From NCBI RefSeq assembly GCF_017877355.1, contig NZ_JAGIPR010000001.1:682001-746000 (forward strand): 64,000 nucleotides of DNA, given 5' to 3'. The position numbers were made by a program, and so were the translations under genes. Of the stretch, positions 27,439-36,142 are shown piece after piece; the stretch's first letter is position 1, and the number at the start of each line of letters is the position of its first letter. Under the pieces are notes generated by a model. The model saw only the letters and a list, made by a program, of their open reading frames with translations. It did not search any database and was not told where the DNA came from. The stretch is from Chryseobacterium jejuense (GTDB taxonomy: Bacteria > Bacteroidota > Bacteroidia > Flavobacteriales > Weeksellaceae).

Positions 27439-27939
27439 TTATAATGTCAAAATATAACTTTCAGATACCTTTTTGAAACCATATCTGTTGAAAAACTGAT
27501 GGGCACCATGATTATTCACTCCGCTTTCCAGCAAAATAAAGCTGATATTCCAGCTTTTAGATTCCTCAATGGCTTTTTCCAACAGCTTACTTCCAAGAGA
27601 TTGTCCTCTTACAGACTGATCCAAAAGCATATCCTCCAGAATCGCATACTTTTTAAAAGGACTGTTGATAACATTGAAAACCATCATTCCTACAATTTCT
27701 TTATTCTCATCTTCTGCGATTAAAATATTCAGTTTGGAACTCCCATCAGAGTTGAAATCTGTAAGGAGCTGTTCCGTTAAAATGACATCAAGATCCGGAT
27801 TCCAATGATGAGTGTCGATAGCTCTGCCAGACATCATTTCGCCATGAGAAATATAAGTATCTGTTTTATGAGTGATAAAAAAATCTACCAATTCCTTGAT
27901 GCGAGTCTTATCTGTAAGCCATTGTGTAGTATAGTTCAT
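27439..27939 (-). CDS. GNAT family N-acetyltransferase (166 aa)
   Basis: The acetyl-CoA-binding loop is seen in QSVRGQSLGSKLLEKAIEES, close to the R/Q-x-x-G-x-G/A consensus, followed by the family C-terminal strand with NHGAHQFFNRYGFKKVSESY. The start ATG at 27939 lies 9 bp after the stop of the lipoprotein gene at 27949, so the two form an operon. Substrate unknown. Confidence 0.88.
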   Translation of the reverse strand: MNYTTQWLTDKTRIKELVDFFITHKTDTYISHGEMMSGRAIDTHHWNPDLDVILTEQLLTDFNSDGSSKLNILIAEDENKEIVGMMVFNVINSPFKKYAILEDMLLDQSVRGQSLGSKLLEKAIEESKSWNISFILLESGVNNHGAHQFFNRYGFKKVSESYILTL

Positions 27940-27948
27940 GAGGTGTTG

Positions 27949-28542
27949 TTATTTTAGTTTCTTTAATTCTTCCAGTAATTTATTCTGTTTGTTGATAAAC
28001 TGATCCAGGCTATCCGTTTTTAAAGGATGGGCATTTTGATATTTTTCAATTTCCGGAAGTGTTTTTCTGATTTTAAAGGAAGTGTATACATTGCTCAGAT
28101 TGACATTGTTTTTATTAATTTGAGCAATGAGGGAAGTGATATTTCCAGTTTTCAAACTGTATTGAGTGGAGCTAGCCAGAATTTCTTTTTCAATTTGCTG
28201 CTTAACCAAAGAGTCTGTTATAGATTTTGCAGCATATCCGGCTTCCCGGTAAAAAGCATCAGATTTATTAAGTATTTCATCGTATACTTTTAATAGCTCA
28301 GTACTTTCTTTTTGTACTTTAAGTATTTTATCATCAAGTGCCTTAAGGTTCTTATCATTTTTAATCAGTTCAGAATAAGTTTTATCAACCAGATTATCAC
28401 CACGATAACTTTCAAAAGATCCTGAGACGGAAGACTCTGCATTATCGATAGCATTTTCTATGATAGGAGGATTTTGTTGTTTACTTTCTCTGCAGGAAAG
28501 TAGAGATAAAGCGAATGTAGCTGCAAAAAGTATTTTTTTCAT
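27949..28542 (-). CDS. Lipoprotein of unknown function, coiled-coil rich (197 aa)
   Basis: It begins MKKILFAATFALSLLSCRES, with a lipobox ending at Cys17, so it is lipid-anchored. The rest is helical, with heptad-like stretches around residues 60-95 and 175-197 (INKQNKLLEELKKLK). No known domain is recognised. It is first in a two-gene operon with the GNAT protein. Confidence 0.75.
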   Translation of the reverse strand: MKKILFAATFALSLLSCRESKQQNPPIIENAIDNAESSVSGSFESYRGDNLVDKTYSELIKNDKNLKALDDKILKVQKESTELLKVYDEILNKSDAFYREAGYAAKSITDSLVKQQIEKEILASSTQYSLKTGNITSLIAQINKNNVNLSNVYTSFKIRKTLPEIEKYQNAHPLKTDSLDQFINKQNKLLEELKKLK

Positions 28543-28710
28543 TGTGATTGTATTTAATGATTATGTTTTGTTGGTGTGAGCCTTACGTTTTTAGTATTAG
28601 TTGAAGGTATTTTAGAAATTGTTACAAATGCTTATTAATAGAATGTAACTCAAAATTTTTATTTTAAAAACTCAGAGTGATAGTAATTCATTATGACAAA
28701 AATAAAAAAA

Positions 28711-28732
28711 CGGAGCCTGAAAACAGACTCCG
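28711..28732 (-). terminator. Terminator of the sigma factor gene
   Basis: CGGAGCCTG (28711-28719) with CAGACTCCG (28724-28732), one mismatch, and a long T-run on the minus-strand side (28704-28710). Confidence 0.85.
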
Positions 28733-28756
28733 CTTATAAAATTGTTTGTGCTAAAA

Positions 28757-29623
28757 TTATTTACCTAAATAAGATTTAAGGATCTTACTTCTGGTATTGT
28801 GTTTTAGTCTCTTAATTGCTTTTTCTTTGATCTGACGAACTCTCTCTCTTGTAAGATCGAAAGTCTCACCAATTTCTTCTAAAGTCATTGGGTGTTTTCC
28901 GTTCAATCCGAAGTATAATCTTACCAAATCAGCCTCCCTTGGAGTTAAAGTATTTAATGCTCTTTCAATCTCAATCTGAAGAGATTCAAGCATCAAATCT
29001 TTATCAGGACTTGGTGATTCTCCTGAACGTAATACATCATAAAGATTAGAATCTTCACCTTCTACTAAAGGTGCATCCATAGACAGGTGTCTACCGGAGT
29101 TTTTCATAGATTCTTTGATATCTTCCTCACTCATGTCAAGAACTTCAGCCAATTCTTCCGGAGAAGGTGGTCTTTCATTTTCCTGCTCAAGGTGAGCGTA
29201 TGCTTTATTAATTTTATTGATGGAACCAATTTTGTTCAACGGAAGTCTTACAATTCTTGATTGCTCAGCCAACGCCTGTAAAATTGATTGACGGATCCAC
29301 CATACTGCATAAGAGATAAATTTGAAACCTCTAGTTTCATCGTACCTTTTTGCCGCCTTCATTAATCCTAAGTTACCCTCATTAATTAAATCAGGTAAGG
29401 AAAGACCTTGGTTTTGGTATTGCTTAGATACAGAAACTACGAAACGAAGGTTGGCTTTAATTAATTTCTCCAATGCGGCTCTGTCGCCAGCACGTATCCT
29501 TTGTGCCAATTCTACTTCCTCGTCCGCAGTAATCAGTTCCACTTTACCAATTTCCTGCAAATACTTGTCTAATGAAGCAGTTTCCCTGTTGGTAACCTGC
29601 TTAGTGATTTTTAATTGTCTCAT
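28757..29623 (-). CDS. rpoD: Primary RNA polymerase sigma factor, RpoD/SigA family (288 aa)
   Basis: This is the short Bacteroidota-type housekeeping sigma factor. Region 1.2 begins at [20 protein letters not shown]; region 2 has [20 protein letters not shown] and the -10 recognition segment [20 protein letters not shown]; region 3 is at 130-210; region 4 has the [23 protein letters not shown]. Region 1.1 is absent, as usual in this phylum. It recognises the TTG / TAnnTTTG promoters seen in the window. Confidence 0.96.
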   Translation of the reverse strand: MRQLKITKQVTNRETASLDKYLQEIGKVELITADEEVELAQRIRAGDRAALEKLIKANLRFVVSVSKQYQNQGLSLPDLINEGNLGLMKAAKRYDETRGFKFISYAVWWIRQSILQALAEQSRIVRLPLNKIGSINKINKAYAHLEQENERPPSPEELAEVLDMSEEDIKESMKNSGRHLSMDAPLVEGEDSNLYDVLRSGESPSPDKDLMLESLQIEIERALNTLTPREADLVRLYFGLNGKHPMTLEEIGETFDLTRERVRQIKEKAIKRLKHNTRSKILKSYLGK

Positions 29624-29791
29624 TTATTTTTATCCTCAAAAAAGAGTTACTATATATTATACGTATAGAAATACAAAAAGGTTACACAAGTTTTACTTTT
29701 TTATTAAATATTTTAATTGAATATGAGTAGGAGAGGTTAGAACATAGGTTTAGAAGTAAAAAATAAATTAAAAAGTAATCCCTTACCTGAC

Positions 29792-29877
29792 ATAATTCTA
29801 TATAGAATGGTTGCCATTATTCCCCTCCTCGGGGTGTTAAAAATTCAAAGAATTTTTGACAGGGTGGTTCTATACTA
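29792..29877. repeat. Structured intergenic repeat element
   Basis: Nested inverted repeats occur: outer TAGAA near 29803 with TTCTA at about 29867-29871, CCCCTCCT opposite GGGG, and a perfect inner hairpin AAAAATTC/GAATTTTT (about 29840-29858). It has no coding content and sits between the sigma factor and nuclease genes. It resembles a dispersed Chryseobacterium intergenic element. Confidence 0.5.
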
Positions 29878-29920
29878 CATCATATTCATTCAACCTATAG
29901 ATCACCCAACTTCAAACAAA

Positions 29921-29944
29921 AAAACGGAACCAAAGTCCCGTTTT
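29921..29944 (-). terminator. Terminator of the S1/P1 nuclease gene
   Basis: AAAACGG (29921-29927) pairs with CCGTTTT (29938-29944) with a partly paired loop and T-rich flank on the minus strand, 29 nt after the stop. Confidence 0.75.
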
Positions 29945-29972
29945 ATCTATGTCTGTAAGAATTTTATTTCAA

Positions 29973-30764
29973 TTAGAATAGCTCATTCAATACTTTAGCT
30001 AATCTCAATCCTCCGTACAATAATTGTCTTTCAAGAGTATCATTGAACTTGTATTGATAGTCGTAAGATAATTTTGAATCATTAGGAGTCTGTGCATAGA
30101 TTTTGTTGGCGATTTTGTGAGAATCATATAACCAATCTTCCAGAGTTCCGGATTGAATTTGGGCAACTTCTTCTTTAGATTTAATATCCAAAAGCTTAGA
30201 ATATTCGGTATAGCTGTATTTTTGAGAATCTACTAATTTACCATCCCAAACAGAGTGTAAATTGGTTTTATCCCCGAAATACGTAACATTAATCTTGTTT
30301 CCTCCTAAATCCTCTGCTCTTCCTACATGTAATGGTTGTGCAAGATCTCCCATAATATGAATAAGGAAGATTAAGGCAATCTTTCTGTCTTTTGCAGATG
30401 TTTTTTCATCTTTAATCTGGCTGGATAGGGTATTAACCTGAGTGTAAAGACTTGGTCCTGCCTGCATTTTTAAGTTTTGGTCAAAAGCCTTAAAGTCAGT
30501 TTGCGGATCAATGTTTACGTAGTGCCATGATGAAGCCTGTTTCCAAGCACCTGTAGTATCAGATTTGATAAAGTCTGGCCAGTTAGCCCAATATGCAAGA
30601 CGTTCCCTGCCCATTATTTTTTTGATTTCTCTCTTAGCCTTTCTGGAAAGGTGATTTTCTGCAATATCTGCAATTACTCTGTGCCCCGTCAATCCCCACG
30701 CATAAGAATAAAGTGAAGAGGAAATGAATGCTAAAATCAGAATTTTAGAATAAATACTTTTCAT
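29973..30764 (-). CDS. S1/P1 family zinc-dependent nuclease (263 aa)
   Basis: The ATG at 30764 gives MKSIYSKILILAFISSSLYSYA as signal peptide; cleavage after Ala22 exposes Trp23 (WGLTGHRVIADIAE). The free N-terminal Trp and the His of TGHR are zinc ligands in this family. Further zinc-ligand regions are HYVNID, HIMGDLAQPLHVG and HSVWDGKLVD. The enzyme degrades single-stranded RNA and DNA in the periplasm or outside. A slightly longer TTG start four codons upstream is unlikely. Monocistronic. Confidence 0.92.
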   Translation of the reverse strand: MKSIYSKILILAFISSSLYSYAWGLTGHRVIADIAENHLSRKAKREIKKIMGRERLAYWANWPDFIKSDTTGAWKQASSWHYVNIDPQTDFKAFDQNLKMQAGPSLYTQVNTLSSQIKDEKTSAKDRKIALIFLIHIMGDLAQPLHVGRAEDLGGNKINVTYFGDKTNLHSVWDGKLVDSQKYSYTEYSKLLDIKSKEEVAQIQSGTLEDWLYDSHKIANKIYAQTPNDSKLSYDYQYKFNDTLERQLLYGGLRLAKVLNELF

Positions 30765-30787
30765 TTTAAATAACAATTTTCAGTCTG

Positions 30788-30795
30788 CAAAGATA
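30788..30795 (-). promoter_or_regulatory. -7 element of the nuclease gene
   Basis: Minus-strand TATCTTTG, a perfect TAnnTTTG, 23 nt before the ATG. No TTG is seen at the expected upstream spacing. Confidence 0.5.
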
Positions 30796-31140
30796 CGGTC
30801 CTCTTTCCGAATGAGTATACATTATCCCGAATTTATTCCAAAGGATGATGTTAATAAAATTTAATCTGAATACAATAGGGAATTGTGCTAGGTTTGGGAC
30901 GAGTTACGGGATACGGGATACGAAGTATTTAAGTAATATAATAAGGATATGAACTGAAATTTCAACTATCCAACCTTAAACCTTGAATTCAAAACGTTAA
31001 ACCCCTGATAGTGAACTTCGAACTTTAAACTTTAAACCTTGAACAAATTCTTCAATTACCGTATTTTTACGGAATTTACTGAAAATTATTCCTTTTAATG
31101 TCAATAAATTAGTATTTTTAGAATAAAATTATTGGCAAAA
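30796..31140. other. Intergenic region with low-complexity repeats
   Basis: No gene is seen. Short tandem-like repeats occur: ACGGGAT units near 30906-30920 and degenerate AACTTTAAAC/ACCTTGAA units from about 30972 to 31043. The A/T-rich end leads to the tssG promoter region; TATCTTTA at 31167-31174 is a possible -7 element. Confidence 0.6.
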
Positions 31141-31198
31141 TATTTTTTCAAACTTATGAGATATATTATCTTTACCAGTCATAATCACAGGAAACACT

Positions 31199-32140
31199 AT
31201 GCATGAGAACAATATAGTAGATATGAACTATAATAAGCTGCAAACTGACTTTAAAGCAGAGGCTGTAGCTGTTAATCTTTTAAAATACCATCGGACGGTA
31301 AGCAATATATTTATTGAAAGAGTCGGTGTGAACGATCGTGCTTACTTAAAAGACATTAAAAGCATTTCGAGCAGTTATCTAGGTTTTGATGAGGAAGTAT
31401 TCACGATAGAAAGTTATAGGGAGGGAATTTATGACTATCTTCCTGAAGGGTTGTTTCACCCACCTTCTCTCGGAGCTTCCAGAAAAAACGTAGATACGGT
31501 TGTAAGAGAAATCAGAAAGCAGAAAAGAGTAGAGGATGATGCACGAAAATTTTTCCGCCCATTTGAGCTGGAAGTTTTCTTCACAGAGATCAGTGCGCTG
31601 CTTAAAGAGTCAGAATTTGATATAACAAGCAATACGGATGCTTTATTGGAAACAGTAAGTGAACTTTGGCCGCTTATTGATATGCTGGATAAGCAGAGTG
31701 CTTATATATTTATGCATATTCTGCCGTTTTTCCATCAGATCCGTGGAGATAAAAGATGGTTTGAAAGATGTATGACTGCTTTTCTTCAGGTTCCGGTTAA
31801 GGTAACCTTTTCTCCTAATGTTATTGATGAAATCGAGAAAAATGATGATTCAATGCTGTTGGGAAATTCAAGATTGGGCGTGACTTATATTCCTAGTGGG
31901 AGACATATGGATGGACAGCGAAACTGGGTGATAAATATTGGCCCGATTCCTTATGAGGAAATGAAAAAATATATACCGGGAAGCCCATTCAGAAAAGTTC
32001 TTCAGACATTGTATGATTATTTTCTTCCTATTACAGTGGATATAGAAGAGAATTTCGTTACAGAAAAGCTGAAATACTCGTTCAGCCTTGAGGATGATGA
32101 AAGAAATGCCAGCCGCCTTGGATACTCTACATTCCTCTAA
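31199..32140 (+). CDS. tssG: T6SS baseplate subunit TssG, Bacteroidota subtype iii (313 aa)
   Basis: The protein is a TssG-like wedge component. Visible features are RPFELEVFFTEISALLKES, the LG-containing segment LLGNSRLGVTYIPSG and the C-terminal motif ITVDIEENFVTE with LGYSTFL at the end. It is followed by tssN and tssK on the same strand, which supports the call. The ATG at 31199 is preceded by AGGAAA, an unusually clear ribosome site here. A later ATG at 31223 is possible. No tssF, sheath, tube or spike gene lies beside it, so it may serve a machine encoded elsewhere or be a relic. Confidence 0.75.
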   Translation: MHENNIVDMNYNKLQTDFKAEAVAVNLLKYHRTVSNIFIERVGVNDRAYLKDIKSISSSYLGFDEEVFTIESYREGIYDYLPEGLFHPPSLGASRKNVDTVVREIRKQKRVEDDARKFFRPFELEVFFTEISALLKESEFDITSNTDALLETVSELWPLIDMLDKQSAYIFMHILPFFHQIRGDKRWFERCMTAFLQVPVKVTFSPNVIDEIEKNDDSMLLGNSRLGVTYIPSGRHMDGQRNWVINIGPIPYEEMKKYIPGSPFRKVLQTLYDYFLPITVDIEENFVTEKLKYSFSLEDDERNASRLGYSTFL

Positions 32141-32194
32141 ATTATTTTATTATATTTACAACTACCAACAAAGTATAAATTCGAAAAGAAACAA

Positions 32195-33097
32195 ATGGAA
32201 ATTTCTTCAGTAAAAGGTATTTTTTTAAGGTATATTTTAATGCCTTTAATCGCCATCATCATGATGTTTATCCTGGGAATTATCAGGAGAAACAAACCTG
32301 CGATCAAAATTAAAGTAATTATTGTATACGTTCTTCTGTGCAGTTTATGCCTGGCACTACCGGGTTTTTTTGGATTTGCCGGAAATCTTTTTAATCCGTA
32401 TTGGTATCTCATTGCACAGGTTATTTACCTTATTTTTGGGATTATTCACGTTAATTTATTACACAAATATTTCAAAAAGCATATTGATTCTCTGGCAATG
32501 AGTATTTTGTTTGAATCTATACTTTCCTTGACATGTATTGCTTTGGGTGGATTTTTATTTACCCTGTTATTCAACTGGATGAGTAAAGGTACAGGGTATG
32601 CTGTAATGGCAGCTACAAGTATGCTGATCTTTGTGGTTCCTATGGTATTTTATTATTGCTATATCCAATTTATCAGTATTCCTTTTGATATTTATAAAAC
32701 CTGGAGATATTCTCCGGAGCAAAAGCTTCCTGATTTTGAAGGGGCAGATTTTGACCGTTTGATGGTTCTGAATGTTGAATTAAGCAAAAACCTTGAAGAT
32801 TCAAACCGATTCAGAATTAAAGCTAAAACGCTTCCAACCGGAATTACTTTTGGAGACTGGTTTTACAGAGTGGTTGATGATTATAACCACAAAAATCCGG
32901 GATCTATCATTCATCTTTCCGATGAAGTAAGAGAACCTTATTATTGGATCTTTTATACCAAAAAATCGTTTTTCAGCTTTAGAAAATATATAGATTTCGA
33001 CCAGGACATCACTGCAAACAGCATTTCTGAAAATGAAGTGGTTATTTGTAAGAGAGTCATTCAGCATGAAGAGGAGGGAGTCGCAAGAAAATCATAA
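32195..33097 (+). CDS. tssN: T6SS transmembrane protein TssN, Bacteroidota subtype iii (300 aa)
   Basis: The N-terminal half has about four to five hydrophobic segments (first at residues 8-28, then about 43-65, 70-88, 103-125 and 140-160). The C-terminal half is soluble, with DFDRLMVLNVELSKNL and a conserved ITFGDWFYRVVDDYN. This is the expected layout of TssN, which is specific to T6SS subtype iii and is thought to replace the usual membrane-complex parts. Position between tssG and tssK supports the call. The start lies 54 bp after the tssG stop. Confidence 0.75.
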   Translation: MEISSVKGIFLRYILMPLIAIIMMFILGIIRRNKPAIKIKVIIVYVLLCSLCLALPGFFGFAGNLFNPYWYLIAQVIYLIFGIIHVNLLHKYFKKHIDSLAMSILFESILSLTCIALGGFLFTLLFNWMSKGTGYAVMAATSMLIFVVPMVFYYCYIQFISIPFDIYKTWRYSPEQKLPDFEGADFDRLMVLNVELSKNLEDSNRFRIKAKTLPTGITFGDWFYRVVDDYNHKNPGSIIHLSDEVREPYYWIFYTKKSFFSFRKYIDFDQDITANSISENEVVICKRVIQHEEEGVARKS

Positions 33098-33123
33098 ACA
33101 CAAAAAATTAAAAAGTATTAAAC

Positions 33124-34263
33124 ATGATACAACCTATTAAACATTTTGCAATCAACTGGGTGGATGGGATGAAAGTTTCCCAAAGACACCTTAATGATCA
33201 GGATAATTTCTTAATTGATACCATCAGAGATTCCAATTCACTTGGGATTACTACATATAATTATGGGCTTTTGCCTATTTCTACTGAGTATACAGACCGT
33301 ACTATTTTTGATGTTCATAACACTGCTACCAATGATGTACAGCTTGTTATCAAAAGATGCAGCGCTGTTACCATGGCAGGTTACCGTATCGAATTAAGTG
33401 ACAGAAGAATCAGTGTAAAATCACTAGCAAAATCAATGAGTGAAGAGCAGGCAGATGGAGAATATTATATCCTTATTTCTGTAAATCCGTTTGATAAAGT
33501 TCCTTTTGGAGATATTGATCCGGAAGAAATTCCACCACGTCACCCAAGTGCACAACCTAATCACCACATTGAACTTCTTCCTGTAACGTCTTTGAACAGC
33601 AGCTATTCAGGAGGGAATTATCTGATTATCGGTAAGGTAGATTTAAAAGCGAATATAGCACAGGTAGATTCTAATTTTATTCCACCTTGTACTTCGGTTC
33701 AGAGTCATCCGGCTTTAGTAGATTATTACAGCAGTTTTGCAAAATCTATTGGAAACCTACAGCAATATGCTTTCAAAATCATTCAGAAAGCTTCTCACAA
33801 GAATCAGAATACTGCCTTAGCACAGAATGTTAAGTTTGTTTGTAATACGATGGTGACTACTTTTGGAGATATGTATTTCCAGTTCAGGAATATTACACCA
33901 TACCAACCACCGGTATTTTTAATTGAATCTTTTGCAAGACTAGCCCTTCATTTATACAACTCAACGCAACTTCTGGTTCCTGCAGAATTGGAAGAAATGC
34001 TGAACTATAGTTTGGAGTGGAGTGAAATTGCACCACATACTTTACTGAACCAACTTTCTATTGTTGCAGAAACAAACTACGATCATCATAATTGCGGAGA
34101 ACCTTTACTTTATATCCAACAGATGTTAAGAAGTTTAGAAATTATCTTCTCTAAACTGAGCGAGCTGGATTACATTGGTCAGAGAAAAGAAAATATCATT
34201 GTTAACGAACAGGAAGTTTCTTCAAACACCAATCCAAAAAGAGGTTGGAGTGTATTAGATTAA
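33124..34263 (+). CDS. tssK: T6SS baseplate subunit TssK, Bacteroidota subtype iii (379 aa)
   Basis: The opening FAINWVDGMKVSQRHLNDQD matches the WxxGM start typical of TssK, which links the baseplate to the membrane complex. The N-terminal shell domain is followed by helices (about 190-330) and a short C-terminal head (IIVNEQEVSSNTNPKRGW). It is the last gene of the tssG-tssN-tssK unit, 26 bp after tssN, and is followed by a terminator and a broken transposase gene. Confidence 0.78.
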   Translation: MIQPIKHFAINWVDGMKVSQRHLNDQDNFLIDTIRDSNSLGITTYNYGLLPISTEYTDRTIFDVHNTATNDVQLVIKRCSAVTMAGYRIELSDRRISVKSLAKSMSEEQADGEYYILISVNPFDKVPFGDIDPEEIPPRHPSAQPNHHIELLPVTSLNSSYSGGNYLIIGKVDLKANIAQVDSNFIPPCTSVQSHPALVDYYSSFAKSIGNLQQYAFKIIQKASHKNQNTALAQNVKFVCNTMVTTFGDMYFQFRNITPYQPPVFLIESFARLALHLYNSTQLLVPAELEEMLNYSLEWSEIAPHTLLNQLSIVAETNYDHHNCGEPLLYIQQMLRSLEIIFSKLSELDYIGQRKENIIVNEQEVSSNTNPKRGWSVLD

Positions 34264-34295
34264 AAACTTCTTCCCATTATAAAAAAGATATGAAG

Positions 34296-34323
34296 CCGTC
34301 TCATTTTCCTTGAGGCGGTTTTT
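34296..34323 (+). terminator. Terminator after tssK
   Basis: CCGTCTCA (34296-34303) and TGAGGCGG (34311-34318) with one G-T pair, then TTTTTG. The stem sequence repeats that of the copper-cluster terminator. Confidence 0.85.
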
Positions 34324-34382
34324 GTTTATAAACTGTCAATATTATTTTTCTAGGATGTTTTTTTTTGATTTGGAGTGCCTTT

Positions 34383-34994
34383 TTATGCCACTTTCTTTCT
34401 TAAGTTGTGTGCTAAAGCGTGTAAACCGAACTCAATTTCTACTTTTTTCAACGATTTTAGCATAAATCGCTTAAAATGGTGATTGTGTTTGAGGTTGGCA
34501 AACGTAGGCTCTACATCGTAACATCTTTTTTTACGTTTTTCTATCCCTTCTTCACTTTTCAGTCGCTTTCGTGTGAGTTCTTTATGACGTTCCAGATTGT
34601 GATTTCTCTCTATGCTTCGGTTTTCTTTGGATTGATGGCACATGCTTCTTAATGGGCACCCTTGGTAGTTTTTGGCCTTGTAATGCGATAAAGTCTGCTC
34701 AAAACCGGTCTTGGTAGTTTTGCTGCTTTCGTGGGTTTTCTCCATCCGTTGTCCCATTGGACAAACGTAAAAGTCTTTCTCACGGTTGTAGTGCAAATGC
34801 TCTTTGCTAAATGTTTTGTTTTTACTCTGATAGTTTTCGTCCTGCTCTTTATCAAATGTATTGTACTTTACAAAAGCCTCTATTTCAAGTTTCTCTAAAA
34901 GCTCATAATTCTCTTCACTTCCGTAACCTGAATCAGCGGTAAGGTATTGATTCTGTATCACAGTAAAATTATCATGGATATTTACTGCAGACAT
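34383..34994 (-). pseudogene. IS1182-type transposase, C-terminal remnant (203 codons)
   Basis: It keeps the second half of an IS1182-like DDE transposase: YLTADSGYGSEENYELLE (with a catalytic Asp), the Cys-rich insert YVCPMGQRM and GCPLRSMCHQ, and the C-terminal CYDVEPTFANLKHNHHFKR with the catalytic Glu. Full members are roughly twice this length, so the N-terminal part is gone. A stop (TAG) is met about 25 nt upstream of the first ATG. No terminal inverted repeats are evident. It marks a past insertion next to the T6SS fragment. Confidence 0.8.
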
Positions 34995-35395
34995 CTTAAA
35001 TAATGTCCCGATTTTCTATAGATTATATTATTTATCCTACATCATACACCCTACATCATATTTTTTTAAAATTCCATATTCATGAATAGGCACTATGACG
35101 ATTGAGTTGTAATAGACTGGTAATTAATTATTTATTTTGATAATGTATGTGTGTAGTATATTGTTTTTAACAGTTTTTTTAATTTATGATATAGTTTTGT
35201 GATAATCTATTGTCTATCGTTTGTTTTGTTTATAGAATCATCAATGATTGATATAATAAGGTTTCAAAAATAGAATTTTGATTTTTATAAAAGATTAAGT
35301 TCTATAACGCATGTGAGATTTACAGAAGAGAAAAATAATTTTAAAATCTGATATAAATATTTAAAATATAAATGAAATAACTCAAAAAAATATCT
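34995..35395. other. AT-rich intergenic region between transposase remnant and OM-barrel gene
   Basis: No coding sequence is seen. A short repeat (CCTACATCAT/CCCTACATCAT, about 35036-35059) is present. The rest is AT-rich and would hold the promoter of the 35396 gene; no clear TAnnTTTG is visible. Confidence 0.6.
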
Positions 35396-36112
35396 ATGAA
35401 AAAAAAATTGTCTAAAATCTTTTGTCTTTGTCTTTTTTCTGCCGGAACAGTAGTGATGGGCCAAAATAAACTCAAGATAAGTCTGGATGCTGGGTATACG
35501 TATGGTGTTTTAAATTCAGATCTTTCAAATCTTGTTGATTCAAGGTACACAGGGCGGTATGGTTTCGGGGTCAACCTGTCCGGGGAGTATATGATCTGGA
35601 AATCGCTTTTTGTTTCTACAGGGGTGTCCTTTCAGCAAAAGAATTATAAGTTTGAGAGAACAGGAAACCGGGAAGGATGGTATACAGAATATAATAATAA
35701 TTTTTTAACCCTTCCTTTAATGGTAGGAGGTTATATCCTGAACAATCCACATGAAACTACGGGTGTATGGATCAAAATTGCCGGAGGAATGTACACGGAT
35801 TACTGGCTTAGTATGAGAAGAGAAGGGCGGTATCCGGTATTTAATGAATTGCAGGAAAATGGAACTTTCAATTATGCGCAAGTATCGGATAAATATGATT
35901 TCAAAAAGAATGAAAATCAACTTAACCGTTGGGGATATGGACTGGCAGGCCAGGCGCAGTTAGGATATTCTTTTAATAAGTTTGATGTATATGGGTCTTA
36001 TAACTACCAGTATGGGCTTTCGGATATCAATATGGCGAATGATGATAAAGACCGTAAATCAACCATTCGGTCATATATGATTTCTTTAGGTATTTCCTAT
36101 AAGTTTAAGTAA
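35396..36112 (+). CDS. Outer-membrane beta-barrel protein, PorT-like (238 aa)
   Basis: A signal peptide of about 22 residues (MKKKLSKIFCLCLFSAGTVV) precedes alternating amphipathic strands (LKISLDAGYTYGV, YGFGVNLSGEYMIWKSLFV, GYSFNKFDVYGSYNYQYGL). It ends SYMISLGISYKFK with a terminal aromatic, as in 8-strand barrels. The substrate or role is unknown. It lies 30 bp before an S41 peptidase gene, so probably co-transcribed. Confidence 0.82.
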   Translation: MKKKLSKIFCLCLFSAGTVVMGQNKLKISLDAGYTYGVLNSDLSNLVDSRYTGRYGFGVNLSGEYMIWKSLFVSTGVSFQQKNYKFERTGNREGWYTEYNNNFLTLPLMVGGYILNNPHETTGVWIKIAGGMYTDYWLSMRREGRYPVFNELQENGTFNYAQVSDKYDFKKNENQLNRWGYGLAGQAQLGYSFNKFDVYGSYNYQYGLSDINMANDDKDRKSTIRSYMISLGISYKFK

Positions 36113-36142
36113 AAAGTTTTCCTATCAATTAAAATATATAAA

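Noticed and set aside
31199..34263. Complete T6SS locus
   Set aside because: Only three genes are present; sheath, tube, ATPase and spike are absent from the window.
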